The notes: generated from the sequence alone by a model not told the origin. Shown: positions 22,510 through 33,354, counted from the first letter of the stretch. The stretch: DNA of 64,000 nt from Ilex aquifolium (GCA_951799425.1 OX637398.1:19230270-19294269), one strand, 5' to 3'. A program made the numbers and translations.

Positions 22510-22626
22510 GGTACCGGTACTGGGTACTGGTACTGTACCGTACCGGTACTGTGTACCGGTACCCCGATTCCAGAAGGTTTCTTGTACCGGTACTGAATGG
22601 TACCGGTACTGAGTACCGGTACTACC
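22510..22626. promoter_or_regulatory. GTAC-rich palindrome array upstream of the G3 TATA box (15 GTAC)
   Basis: Repeats of GGTACCGGTACTG and variants contain 15 GTAC tetramers in about 117 bp, including CCGTACC. The array ends about 50 bp upstream of TATAAATA (22678-22685), the expected place for LTR enhancer elements. GTAC is the established core of sites bound by SBP/SPL transcription factors and of copper-response elements; a role here is inferred. Confidence 0.7.
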
Positions 22627-22676
22627 GAAACCAGACTGTTTATTTTAAGTCGCGAACAAGCCGATTTTTCCTCCAC

Positions 22677-22686
22677 TATAAATACA
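22677..22686 (+). promoter_or_regulatory. TATA box of G3 5' LTR
   Basis: CTATAAATACA follows the GTAC array and precedes the leader CTCCAAACCCTAGAAAAC. The copy in the 3' LTR lies near 27651-27660. Confidence 0.65.
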
Positions 22687-24360
22687 TTTTTGTCACCTCC
22701 TTAGCCTTCATTACACCACTCCAAACCCTAGAAAACATAAGAGAGGAAGAGAGAAAGAGAGAAACACAAGATCAAGAGAAAACAAGAGATTGAAGGGTTG
22801 ATTCAAGATCAAAGCCTTAATTTTTCCAAGAACATTAAGGTAGGGGATTTCTTCCTATTCTCTTACATTGAGGCTAGGATTAAATTATATGTATTCTTTT
22901 GGTTCAAAATCCTATATACTTGCTATTATTTACTTGATTCTTGATCCTCTTGCATTTATTGCCATGTTTTAAACATTGTGGTAGTTGGGTAACCATTAAA
23001 GGTCCCTTTTTCATTCTCAAACCCTAGTTTTAAGAAAAATGAATTTTTCCTCTTTACATTTTCTTTGTTCTCACCATCAAAACCTTAGTGCTTGATATTG
23101 TATAACAAAATGATGTTTATGGTGATCTCTTGCTCTTTTTCTTCAATTATGCTATGGTACAAATTGTGAAATTTGGGGATTTTGGGATTTCTGGTAAATT
23201 GAGAAAATGTTTGTAATGATATCTCTTGTATGATTGTTGTGATGGACTTGAATTGCTTTCGAGCATTGTCGTAGAGTGTTAGAGGTTAGTCTATCCCGGT
23301 GGGGGTTTATGGTATGGTTAGAATGGGAGATATTTGTGGGAATTTTATCGCTTGCGTGGTTGTACGATACGAACATGGATTACTATGGACCGGGTATCAT
23401 GTAGTGGGTATACGTCTTTATATGCCACACGGGTATGAACTTTTCCTACCACATGGAGTGGGTAGACGCCTTTGTACGCCGTGTGGGTATAAACTTTTCA
23501 TATCACTAATGATCACGGGTTAGTAACGTGGGTTGTATCGGGCACACAGTGTGGATCATCGTGCATTGTACCATAAATTGTTTTGACAAGAGTTTCGGGA
23601 AGTATGGGATTCTGCGAGAACTTGTTGAAAACGGTTCATGGTAGAATGAATTACCAATGGTATATGGTGTTTATTTATCCATTTCGATTACTATTGCTAC
23701 GTAAACTTGAGATCTATTTAAAATGTCCTGCTTTTCCTTCAAAATGTTATATATGCTATTTGTGAAAATGAGACCAACCGTTTTATATGCTTTCCTAAAC
23801 CTTGTTTGAGTTTGGGAAGATTTTGCTACAGAGCTTCGTGCTCATCCCCTACAATTAACCTTTTTCAGATTATGCTATAGAGGAGGAGCTTGGCGCTAAT
23901 GAGCCGGGCCTTGGGGAAGCCTCATTATAGGGGTACCTGGATCCCGAGTGGGACATTTAGAGATGCCCCTTTTATTTTTGTACTAGACTAGGAATCAATA
24001 TGTACAAACATTGTAAAGTCTAGTTTCTTTTGAAATTCCGCTGCAATATATTCATGTAATTCTTTTGGGTTGTAATGGCCTTAGTTTGGCTTATTCTTTT
24101 GGGATGATTGTTGTGGATAGTATATATGGTGAATGAAATATTTTGGATTTGATGGTTAGATAGACCCGGTGTGGTCAAGGTATTATAAATGTACAGGTTG
24201 TGATTTTTGGGTGGAGCTTCCTGTACAAAGGAGACTCTGCCCAAATTTTGTTAAAATTAAGAATGTTTCTTATTCGATGGATATATATTTAGTTGCTCTC
24301 ATGACATGAATGGTTTCATAGTGTAATGCCGTCCAGGGTGGTATTTGGGGTGTTACAAAG

Positions 24361-24373
24361 TTGGTATCAGAGC
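24361..24373 (+). other. G3 primer binding site
   Basis: TTGGTATCAGAGC lies three bases after the 5' LTR end. It is complementary to the 3' end of initiator methionine tRNA, the usual primer of plant chromoviruses. Confidence 0.9.
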
Positions 24374-24539
24374 CTAGGCTTTAGGTCTTACATGGGAGCT
24401 GTAGGTTATGGATTACCACCGGAAAGGTAGGACTAGGTTGAAGGAACCGTAGGCTTGTATTGGTTTGAAGCTATGTGTTTATCAGATAGGTTAGATTCAT
24501 TTTATATTTAGTGTAAGGGTTAATTAATTGTTCGAATTC

Positions 24540-25225
24540 GATGAGTTGTCTCGCTACGCAATCAAGTTTGTGGTCACTGAGGCAAGGAGAGCTAAACGCT
24601 TTGAACAAGATTTGAGGTCTTCCATCCGCGAGAAGCTGGTTACACTCTTAATTCGAGAATACAAGATCTCGTGAACGTGGACGTGTACGTGGACGTGGAC
24701 GTGGACGTGTACGTGGACGTGGACGTGGACGTGGACGTGGACGTGGACGCGATTGAACAAAGGCTTCAGACAGTGGAGAAGATGGAGTTACTCAGACGAG
24801 AGTAGGCATGGACCCCCTCCCATGCTTTGCATGCGGAGTGTATGGGCACTTCAAACATAGATGCCCCTCGTTTCCCCCAATAACCAAGCAAGCAACTGGG
24901 CGAGTGAATGCAAACAGGCCACCGCTACGACAGCCACTACCACCACAGAGACCGTTACAAGCTCATGCCCCCGGCGGCGCCAATCAAGGAAGGGTTTTTG
25001 CTTTGACCCAACCGGAGGAAGATGCCTCCAATGCCGTTGTGGATAGTATCGTTCTTCTCTACCATTCTTGGGCCCGAATTTTATTGGATTCCTATGCGTC
25101 TCATTCTTTCATACGTACTGTGGACGCTGTGGAATTGGGATTGGGTTCCAAGAAGCTAGAACTTACTGTATATGTTAACTTGCCTACAGGAAAACAAGGG
25201 GATACCAGTAGGGTTTATTTATATG
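24540..25225 (+). pseudogene. G3 gag remnant with RGR array, zinc knuckle and protease start
   Basis: Begins inside the gag domain (EFDELSRYAIKF, EARRAKRFEQDLRSSIREKL), nearly identical in pattern to G1 gag. After a frame change comes an Arg-Gly repeat encoded by a GGACGT hexamer array (24673-24750). The CCHC knuckle CFACGVYGHFKHRC lies near 24830, followed by a Pro/Gln-rich linker and the protease start. There the active-site motif reads DSYASHSF instead of DSGATHSF. Similarity ends near 25215, where LTR-derived sequence begins. No functional product is expected. Confidence 0.8.
24673..24750 (+). repeat. GGACGT hexanucleotide array coding Arg-Gly repeats
   Basis: About 13 copies of GGACGT (some GTACGT) in gag sense encode RGRVRGRGRG-type peptide. 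The His-Val reading on the other strand is a shadow. In gag such basic stretches sit next to the zinc knuckle and assist RNA binding. Confidence 0.75.
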
Positions 25226-26460
25226 TAATCTTTGACTCTAATTTATATCTACTTGCTATGGAATCATCATGTGTTGCCATTCTGGATAATACTACCTTGT
25301 CCCAAAATATATTATGGTGGGGTAAACCCTAAATCTTTTCTTATGCCTTCAAACCCTAGTTTACAAAGGAGATGTGTTTTTCTCTTGATTTCTCCTTTAT
25401 TCTTGATTCCCGAACTTAAATATTATTTGTTCTAAGTTATGTTATGGGTGGGTGACCACCAAATCCTTTTGGTATGCCCTTGAAATCCCAGTTTTCAAGG
25501 GAGAGGTGTTTTCTCTTTATCTTGCCTCTGTCATTGATTTCAAACCTTGATAGTCGTTTGTTATCGATTCCAATACATGATTGTTACTTTATCTCTGATT
25601 CCAAGCTTGATATCCGTTGTTATTGATCTCGAGACTTGATTATTTCCTTGTCCTTAACTTCCTAAGCTTAATGATCCATTTGTTCTTGGTATCAAAAATT
25701 TGATATTCGTTTGTTATTGGTTCTACCCTTGTGATTCAATTATTTTCAATATTCAATACTTGATATTCTTTATTCTTGGTTCCAAGACTTGAGTGTTCTT
25801 TTGGTCTTGATTTCTAAGCTTTATAATCTTCTGTTCTTGATTTCACACCTTGATAGTCGTTTGTTATTGATTTCCATACATGATTGTTCCGTTAAATCTT
25901 AATTTCTCATTTGTTCATGACTTTCAAGCTTGATACGCTTTTATTCTTGATTTCCAAGCTTAATATTCATTTGCTCTTGATAGCCAAATTTGGTATTCAC
26001 TTGATTGATTCTAACTCTTGTGATTCATTTATTCTTGATATTCAATACTTGATATTCATTGGTTCTTGATTTCAAGACTTGACATTCAATTGCTCTTGCT
26101 CTTGATTCCAATACTTGATTTCTCCTTGTCCTTGAGTTCAAAACTTGATACTCTTTAGTTCTTGGTTACAAAGCTTGATATGCATCTATTATTGACTCCA
26201 AGACTCGATTGTTACTTTGTTCTTGATTTCAAGCTTTGATTGTTTCTTATTTTGATTCCAAAGCTTGATATGGGTTTGTTATGGAATTCGAGACTTGATT
26301 GTTCCTTTATTTTGGATTCCAAAAACTTGAGATTCGTTTTTTATTAATTTCAAACCTTGCTTGTTCTTTTGTTCTTGATTTCCAAGCTTGATAGCCATTT
26401 GTTCTTGATTCCCAAGCTTGATTATTTATTTGTTCCTTAATTCAAAATTCTAAAGATTGG
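25220..26460 (+). repeat. LTR-derived insert with degenerate ~30 bp CTTGATT minisatellite inside G3
   Basis: 25225-25520 resembles the transcribed leader of the G1 LTR in reverse complement (for example TTTGACTCTAATTTATAT and CTATGGAATC). 25530-26460 consists of dozens of diverged units of the type CTTGATATTCATTTGTTCTTGATTC, the same family as the six 30 bp repeats at 2128-2307. It replaces the protease-RT-integrase region of G3. No coding potential. Confidence 0.7.
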
Positions 26461-26641
26461 TATTGACCAATAAAATGGTATTTTCGATGATATTATGTTA
26501 ATTTTTCTTAAATTATTTCGTTGGAAAAATGTATATGGATTTGGAAGCTAAGATGGGGGGACAAGTCTGGTTAGGTTTCAACTGTAACCTTTGGTGGATT
26601 GTAACTTATATTAGAGTGCGCAGCGAACTAACGGAGTAAGG

Positions 26642-27179
26642 ACTACAATGGCGAAACTACGGAGAAGATTCAACTCATCCGGGAGAGGCTACGCACGGCG
26701 CGAAGTAGACAGAAGAGTTACGCGGACCACAGACGAAGATCCTTGGAATTAAAAGTGGAAGATTACATGTTTTCCAAGGTGTCACACAAGAAGGGCGTGT
26801 TTCGATTCGGCAAGAAGGAGAAGTTAGCGCCAAGATATACCGGACCGTTTGAAGTGATCAAAGCAGTAGGCAATGCGGCGTATCAGCTTCGACTATTAGC
26901 CCAGATATCCAGAGTACATGGCATGTTTCACGTGTCGATGTTGAGGACATGTCACTCGGATGCAACTCCAGTCGTGAACTTGGAGGAGATGGAAATTTAA
27001 GACGGAGCAACCTACGAAGAACAACCGGTAGAAATTCTCGACGCAAAGGAAAAAGGTACTCCGTAACAAAGTCATCTGACTAGTGAAGGTTTGGTGGCAA
27101 CACCATGGAGTGGAGGAAGCTACATGGGAACCGGAGCAAGAAATGCGGGAGGAGTATCCCTTTTTGTTCACTACTTGAG
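26642..27179 (+). pseudogene. G3 integrase C-terminus and chromodomain
   Basis: A frame matching the end of G1 integrase: RERLRTARSRQK, SKVSHKKGVFRFGKKEKLAP, RYTGPFEVIKAVGNAAYQLR and HGMFHVSMLR. After a stop (TAA at 26998) and a frameshift near 27050 it closes with a chromodomain-like HHGVEEATWEPE in another frame, up to a stop at 27177. It lacks the integrase catalytic core and cannot act alone. Confidence 0.8.
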
Positions 27180-27202
27180 GTAAGTTTCGAGGACAAAACT
27201 TT

Positions 27203-27219
27203 CTTTAAGGGGGGTGGAT
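27203..27219 (+). other. G3 polypurine tract
   Basis: CTTTAAGGGGGGTGGAT lies directly before the 3' LTR start TGTAACACCCC; almost the same tract is in G1. Confidence 0.85.
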
Positions 27220-29332
27220 TGTAACACCCCGCATTTTCGTTCATATAGATATATAGATATAGCAAATAATGGTTGTAAAGATGTCGATAGGGGTATTGAA
27301 GTGTGTTTGAACTTTGTAAATTTGAAAAGTAAAGATTTAAAATGTTCATGAAAATCATAGTTGAAATTTAGTTTTAGTGAGTGAAAATATAAAATGTTAG
27401 GTCCTATAACTTGTATTAGATAGGTTTGGTGTATAAATATGTGTTGGAGAGGTTTGTGATGGATTTGGTTAGTTTTGGAATGGATTGGAAATGGAAAACA
27501 AAAGAAATAGGCAAAACTGGGTAAATGGTACCGGTACCCCGATTCCAGAAGGTTTCTTGTACCGGTACTGAATGGTACCGGTACTGAGTACCGGTACTAC
27601 CGAAACCAGACTGTTTATTTTAAGTCGCGAACAAGCCGATTTTTCCTCCACTATAAATACATTTTTGTCACCTCCTTAGCCTTCATTACACCACTCCAAA
27701 CCCTAGAAAACATAAGAGAGGAAGAGAGAAAGAGAGAAACACAAGATCAAGAGAAAACAAGAGATTGAAGGGTTGATTCAAGATCAAAGCCCTAATTTTT
27801 CCAAGAACATTAAGGTAGGGGATTTCTTCCTATTCTCTTACATTGAGGCTAGGATTAAATTATATGTATTCTTTTGGTTCAAAATCCTATATACTTGCTA
27901 TTATTTACTTGATTCTTGATCCTCTTGAATTTATTGCCATGTTTTAAACATTGTGGTAGTTGGGTAACCACTAAAGGTCCCTTTTTCATTCTCAAACCCT
28001 AGTTTTAAGAAAAATGAATTTTTCCTCTTTACATTTTCTTTGTTCTCACCATCAAAACCTTAGTGCTTGATATTGTATAACAAAATGATGTTTATGGTGA
28101 TCTCTTGCTCTTTTTCTTCAATTATGCTATGGTACAAATTGTGAAATTTGAGGATTTTGGGATTTCTGGTAAATTGAGAAAATGTTTGTAATGATATCTC
28201 TTGTATGATTGTTGTGATGGACTTGAATTGCTTTCGAGCATTGCCGTAGAGTGTTAGAGGTTAGTCTATCCCGGTGGGGGTTTATGGTATGGTTAGAATG
28301 GGAGATATTTGTGGGAATTTTATCGCTTGCGTGGTTGTACGATACGAACATGGATTACTATGGACCGGGTATCATGTAGTGGGTATACGTCTTTATATGC
28401 CACGCGGGTATGAACTTTTCCTACCACATGGAGTGGGTAGACGCCTTTGTACGCCGTGTGGGTATAAACTTTTCATATCACTAATGATCACGGGTTAGTA
28501 ACGTGGGTTGTATCGGGCACACAGTGTGGGTCATCGTGCATTGTACCATAAATTGTTTTGACAAGAGTTTCGGGAAGTATGGGATTCTGCGAGAACTTGT
28601 TGAAAACGGTTCATGGTAGAATGAATTACCAATGGTATATGGTGTTTATTTATCCATTTCGATTACTATTGCTACGTAAACTTGAGATCTATTTAAAATG
28701 TCCTGCTTTTCCTTCAAAATGTTATATATGTTATTTGTGAAAATGAGACCAACCGTTTTATATGCTTTCCTAAACCTTGTTTGAGTTTGGGAAGATTTTG
28801 CTACAGAGCTTCGTGCTCATCCCCTACAATTAACCTTTTTCAGATTATGCTATAGAGGAGGAGCTTGGCGCTAATGAGCCGGGCCTTGGGGAAGCCTCAT
28901 TATAGGGGTACCTGGATCCCGAGTGGGACATTTAGAGATGCCCCTTTTATTTTTGTACTAGACTAGGAATCAATATGTACAAACATTGTAAAGTCTAGTT
29001 TCTTTTGAAATTCCGCTGCAATATATTCATGTAATTCTTTTGGGTTGTAATGGCCTTAGTTTGGCTTATTCTTTTGGGATGATTGTTGTGGATAGTATAT
29101 ATGGTGAATGAAATATTTTGGATTTGATGGTTAGATAGACCCGGTGTGGTCAAGGTATTATAAATGTACAGGTTGTGATTTTTGGGTGGAGCTTCCTGTA
29201 CAAAGGAGACTCTGCCCAAATTTTGTTAAAATTAAGAATGTTTCTTATTCGATGGATATATATTTAGTTGCTCTCATGACATGAATGGTTTCATAGTGTA
29301 ATGCCGTCCAGGGTGGTATTTGGGGTGTTACA
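27220..29332 (+). repeat. 3' LTR of G3
   Basis: 2113 bp, near-identical to the 5' LTR. It lacks 42 bp of the GTAC array; its array (27527-27600) keeps eight GTAC tetramers. It is followed by the TSD copy GTATC. Confidence 0.95.
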
Positions 29333-31113
29333 GTATCTCTTCCCCTAGCTTCTCTATCAATATTAATGGTGATTTGGCAGGTTTTTTTCGCAACTCTAAA
29401 GGTCTAAGGCAGGGTGATCCTATCTCTCGTTATTTATTTGTGCTTGCAATGGAGATCCTGTCTCTTCTCATTCAATCTAAAATAAGAGATTCTAGGGTGT
29501 TCAAGTTTCACTGGAGGTGCAAGAAACTCCTATTCTCCCAACTCTCCTTTGCTGATGATCTCTTACTCTTCTGCTATGGTGACCTTAATTCTGTGAGCAT
29601 TCTCAACTCAGCCCTTATTCAATTTCAAGATTTTTCTGGGCTGCAAGCTAATCACTCCAAGAGCCATATTTACATGTGTGGCATTCAAGATGATGTTAAG
29701 GATCAGATTAAGAGTCTTTTTGGCTTTCCTGAGGGGCAATTACCAGTGACTTACCTTGGTATCCCCCTTATCTCATCCAAATTAAGGAATTTCCACTGCA
29801 ATGAATTACTTGTTAGAATTGAGAAAAGAGTGGGTTCTTGGATCAATAGAAATCTTTCTTATGCTGGTAGACTCCTCCTCATTCAGTCGGTTATTAGTAG
29901 TATTCAAACCTACTGGACTTCCCACCTCTTTCTCCCTCAACAGATTATTGATAAGATTGAGCAAATGATGAGAAAATTCCTTTGGAGTGGGACTATTTTG
30001 GGTTGCAATGCTGCTACAGTTGCTTGGGATAAAGTATGTAAGCCAAAAAAAGAAGGAGGTTTGGGGATCAAGCATATCAAAGAGTGGAATTCCTTCTTAA
30101 TGCTAAGATACATTTGGCTTCTCTTCACTGACAAACAGAATCTTTAGGTTATGTGGATCGATGCCTATTATTTCAAAGGTAGATGTTTTTGGGATTTGAA
30201 AACTCCTCATGCCTGCTCTTGGAATTGGCTCAATCTTCTTAAATCTAGGCATTCTATGAGACCTCTTATGGTTCATATTATTGGAAATGGAAATAGGACC
30301 AGTCTTTGGTATGATAACTGGCATAAATTTGGGCCTCTTTGTCTTGTCTGCAGCTTGGAGGATATTCAGGGGACTAATTTGCTAAGAAACTGCATGGTTA
30401 GTTGCATTATCTCCGATAATATATGGCAATGGCATGCTTGTTCTTCTTTTGCTTCTCAAGAAATCATCAGGAATCTTCCTACCTATCAGCTGGATGCATG
30501 TAGGGAGGATGTGGTGAAGTGGTCCCCAACTGCTAATTATAAATTCACTTCCAAATCTGCATGGGGGCTACTAGAAGCAAAGACCCTCTGATTATTTGGC
30601 ATAATCTGGTCTGGAATAGCAAATATGTTCCTAGATTCAACTTCATTCTTTGGCTTTCTATTGGATGCAAACTTAACACCCTAGATAGAATGCAGTCCTA
30701 TACATCTCATCTTGGAACTGAATGCATCCTCTGTAGAGATGCTGATGAATCCCAGCATCACCTCTTCTTCGACTGCTCCTTCTCAGCTGGGATCTGGAAT
30801 TCTATTTTGGCCATTTTAGGTATCACTCTTCAACCTAGACCCTGGAACGTGCTGATTGAATGGACTGCTTCTAATTGGATTGGAAAATCAATGCTAAAGG
30901 TTCTTCTTAGATTAAGCCTTGTGGCCACTCTTTACCAGTTATGAATGGAGAGAAACAACAGAAGATTCAGAAATCTCTTCATGGATTCTAACTCTGTCTC
31001 CAAAGCTATTCAAATGGCCATTAGAAGCAAAATGGCTTCCCTCAAGTTCAAGCTCTGTGATGTAAATAGGCAGCTTGTTCACCGTTGGGGATTGTTGGAT
31101 TGTCTTCAATAGC
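29333..31113 (+). pseudogene. LINE ORF2, part 2: RT fingers/palm to zf-RVT
   Basis: Directly continues the RT after G3: GLRQGDPISRYLFVLAMEIL, the catalytic FADDLLLF near 29552, YLGIPLIS and the thumb (SWINRNLSYAGRLLLIQSVI). After WLL comes a stop at 30145 (TAG at a Trp position). The zf-RVT domain follows: WYDNWHKFGPL, CREDVVKWSPTANYKFTSKSAW, then, after a frameshift near 30575, WNSKYVPRFNFILWL and CILCRDADESQHHLFFDC. A TGA near 30942 (Trp position) precedes MERNNRRF. No RNase H domain is seen. The last coding similarity ends near 31113. Confidence 0.88.
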
Positions 31114-31644
31114 TCTTCTTCCTCCTTTCTTGCGTCTCTAAAGTCTAATGATGTTGCTGGGTTTATATGAATTGAGATATTCAATCTTTAATATCTTCAT
31201 AGAAAGAACTACTGGCTTCACCATCCAGCAGTTTGTCCCAATCCTCAAAGAAGTTGGAGGTGGGTGAATGGGCAGAAATATAAGTTGGCTCTGTGTCTAT
31301 AACCAATGCAGGAAGTGGACATTCTGTCTGATAATCACCTATGTTGATTAAGCTGTTACCGTTGGCATTGAGAACCTCTTGGCTTAACACCCCTTGAATG
31401 CAACCTGCCTTTCTCTATTGGAGAAGCCTTTTGTCTTCTCTGTTTTCTATTGAGTCAGGATTCTACTGAAAGTACCAGCTCAAGGCCGGCACTTTCTTTA
31501 GAATCCCATACTCTTGGTAAAATTGTTTTTCTTTTTGGTTCTTCTCTTATAATGGGTGGATGCATTTTGTCATGTAAGCATCACCCTCTGTTTTGTTCTT
31601 GTATTTTTCCTTTATGTATACAGTTTACCTTCCGAAAAAAAAAA
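31114..31644 (+). other. LINE 3' UTR and poly-A tail
   Basis: About 520 bp of 3' UTR ending TTTACCTTCCG plus ten A residues, then the TSD copy. It contains, on the opposite strand, an acidic open frame (31181-31390) discussed in findings. Confidence 0.7.
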
Positions 31645-31658
31645 CTCTCAGAGGTTTT

Positions 31659-32400
31659 AAATTAGTGAGATATACTAATACCAATGAAAAAAATGGGGAA
31701 ACCGGAGAATATTCAAAGTAATCTTAAATTCAAATGGGCTCCTACAAATGCCTCTATTCAATGATGTGTTTATGCATTGATTATAGGAATCAAATCTTAT
31801 GAAAAACAATTAGATGGGTGATCTAGTTGGAATTATATATAATCATAGTACTCTAGCACTTGATTCATCTTGCAACTAAGTTCCAGGAGATAAGGTAGTT
31901 TTCATGCGTGAAGAAATGCCTTTATTAGTCAGTGTCCTTGATCTTGGTAGATTAGAGTCTACATCTCACCATATTTGTAATCTTCCTCAGTATGGTTCCT
32001 CTATTCATTCTTAAAGTTTCTATTGTTTCTTTCCCTCCGAATAATATAAAAAAGTAACACCTAGGTTAAGATTGTAAAGTACATGCCTCAAAGATTTTCC
32101 CATCAATTTCCTAAAATATTTAAGTATAAAATAAATCCACATACAATTATTCCAAATTAGCCCATATTTAAGCTGCACTCAGTTCAAATTCCTGTTGTAA
32201 CTGAGCAATCAAAGTATCGGTCTTGAACAGATTTTTCCTCTCATATACATAAGAGACATAATGCATTATTCAAAAGAGGTCAAAATATTTTCAATTGGAC
32301 GTTAGTCTTCAACTTTTCCAATACTGCAAGCAATAAAATGAAAGCCACCATGGGCACTGATTGTGGGTACCAAATTAGTTTGTGCCAGGGGTCCTTAGAG
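31659..32400. other. Non-coding sequence, probably rest of C1 LTR then unassigned
   Basis: The first part should be the continuation of the C1 LTR cut by the LINE, but I cannot place its outer end. No open coding or structured repeat is recognised in the rest. Confidence 0.35.
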
Positions 32401-32449
32401 ACTGGTTTGCAGACAGTAAATTAATAATATAGTGTAGTATACCTCCTAG

Positions 32450-33345
32450 TTGATAAGGATAACTATTGAGTCAAATCAGATTGCTAGACGAATAAGTTTG
32501 CGTGGATGCTTGAATTTCTTATTGCTCTCCAACCAAGGAATAAGGCCAACACCATTGGTTTTCATCATATATACTTCAGACTTTTGCATCAAAAGAACAT
32601 CCAAATACCTCAATAACTCAACTTTGAAGCCTAAGGTATAGTGGCCCATTAGGATGCAAATTATCATACCATTGATAAGTTGACTGACCATTAACTATAA
32701 TATGTTGGATTAGTAGCCTACTAGTAACCCTCATTCTTAAAAATTTGCTCCAATTCCATGAGCAAATTCGGTCTATCCTCAAATCCTAGAATTATTTTTT
32801 TAGGTAAGCTGCTCTCACTCATCTAGCGTAAAAGATGCCGCTCTCAGCGCTAGAGCTTTGTCAAAATTATACAATTCCCTCAATTCTATCCCCTTTTTAT
32901 CTGAAACTTTAGTGACTTCATTCTAGGCCAACATTTTTGTTGAAGTTTGCAAGATTAGCTATTTAATTTTCCTCAAGACTCCATTACGTAGCAATAGATA
33001 AAATACCAATATTTTTGGACATTATACACCACATAACTTATCAACTTGAGTTTGCTTGCATAAGAGATGGATTTGTTTGTCCAAGACATGATTCTTGTCT
33101 CTATTTTTTCAATCAATGGGGCACAATCAAGAGGTTTTGTTTAGTTGAGATAAGAAGGAATCCTAAGTACCTAAGATGAAGTTATTTAATTCCAAACCTT
33201 GGCCTCGCATTATTTATTGTTTTTTATCATCATTTACCCTAAAGGTGAAATTTTGACTTTTCAAGTCGTTAGCTCATTCTAGAAAGCACTTGAAACAATT
33301 GGAGTAAAACCTTAAAATCAAATGTTAGACTAAGAATTTCCATAA
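32450..33345 (-). pseudogene. Relic of an L1 LINE (RT thumb and zf-RVT)
   Basis: Minus-strand translation, with frame changes, shows LINE RT thumb motifs: LRYLGFLLIST near 33170, then RIMSWTNKSISYASKLKLI near 33050-33100. The zf-RVT region appears as WYDNLHPNGPLY near 32670. Spacing matches the same motifs in the LINE above, but stops are frequent and large parts are missing. It is a separate, older, opposite-strand copy. No tail or TSD identified. Confidence 0.65.
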
Positions 33346-33354
33346 AAAAACAAA

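Larger units (their letters stand above)
22203..24357 (+). repeat. 5' LTR of G3
   Basis: 2155 bp, TG...CA. It differs from the 3' LTR by about 13 substitutions seen by eye and by a 42 bp length difference in the GTAC array. Low divergence (about 0.6%) marks the youngest large insertion in the window. It contains the GTAC array (22510-22626), a TATA box and a CT/GA-rich leader. Confidence 0.95.
22203..29332 (+). mobile_element. G3: young non-autonomous Ty3/gypsy element inserted in LINE ORF2
   Basis: Two LTRs of 2155 and 2113 bp (TGTAACACCCC...GGGGTGTTACA) flank 2.86 kb of internal sequence. The TSD is GTATC (22198-22202 and 29333-29337); removing the element restores the LINE RT frame. It has a primer site and polypurine tract. 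However, it codes only for a gag remnant and the last part of integrase; RT, RNase H and most of integrase are gone, replaced in part by LTR-derived repeats. It must have been mobilised in trans. Confidence 0.95.
16457..31644 (+). mobile_element. L1-type LINE (about 6.2 kb), split by a solo LTR and G3
   Basis: It contains ORF1 (DUF4283), ORF2 (AP endonuclease, RT, zf-RVT), a 3' UTR and an A10 tail at 31635-31644. The flanking duplication is CTCTAAGAGGTTTT (16442-16455) and CTCTCAGAGGTTTT (31645-31658), 13 of 14 identical. Subtracting the solo LTR (16920-18739) and G3, each with one TSD copy, leaves about 6.2 kb, the usual length of a full-size plant L1. The 5' end begins with a poly-T run (see findings). 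ORF2 has several Trp-to-stop changes. Confidence 0.85.

Noticed and set aside
23152..23765. Small open frames found twice, here and near 28127-28740
   Set aside because: They repeat only because the region is in both G3 LTRs; no protein family, and LTR position argues against coding.
24554..24760. His-Val repeat protein on the minus strand
   Set aside because: Opposite-strand shadow of the GGACGT array that codes Arg-Gly in gag sense.
25530..26460. CRISPR-like repeat/spacer array
   Set aside because: Units are diverged, without fixed repeats or unique spacers, inside a plant retrotransposon; it is a degenerate minisatellite.
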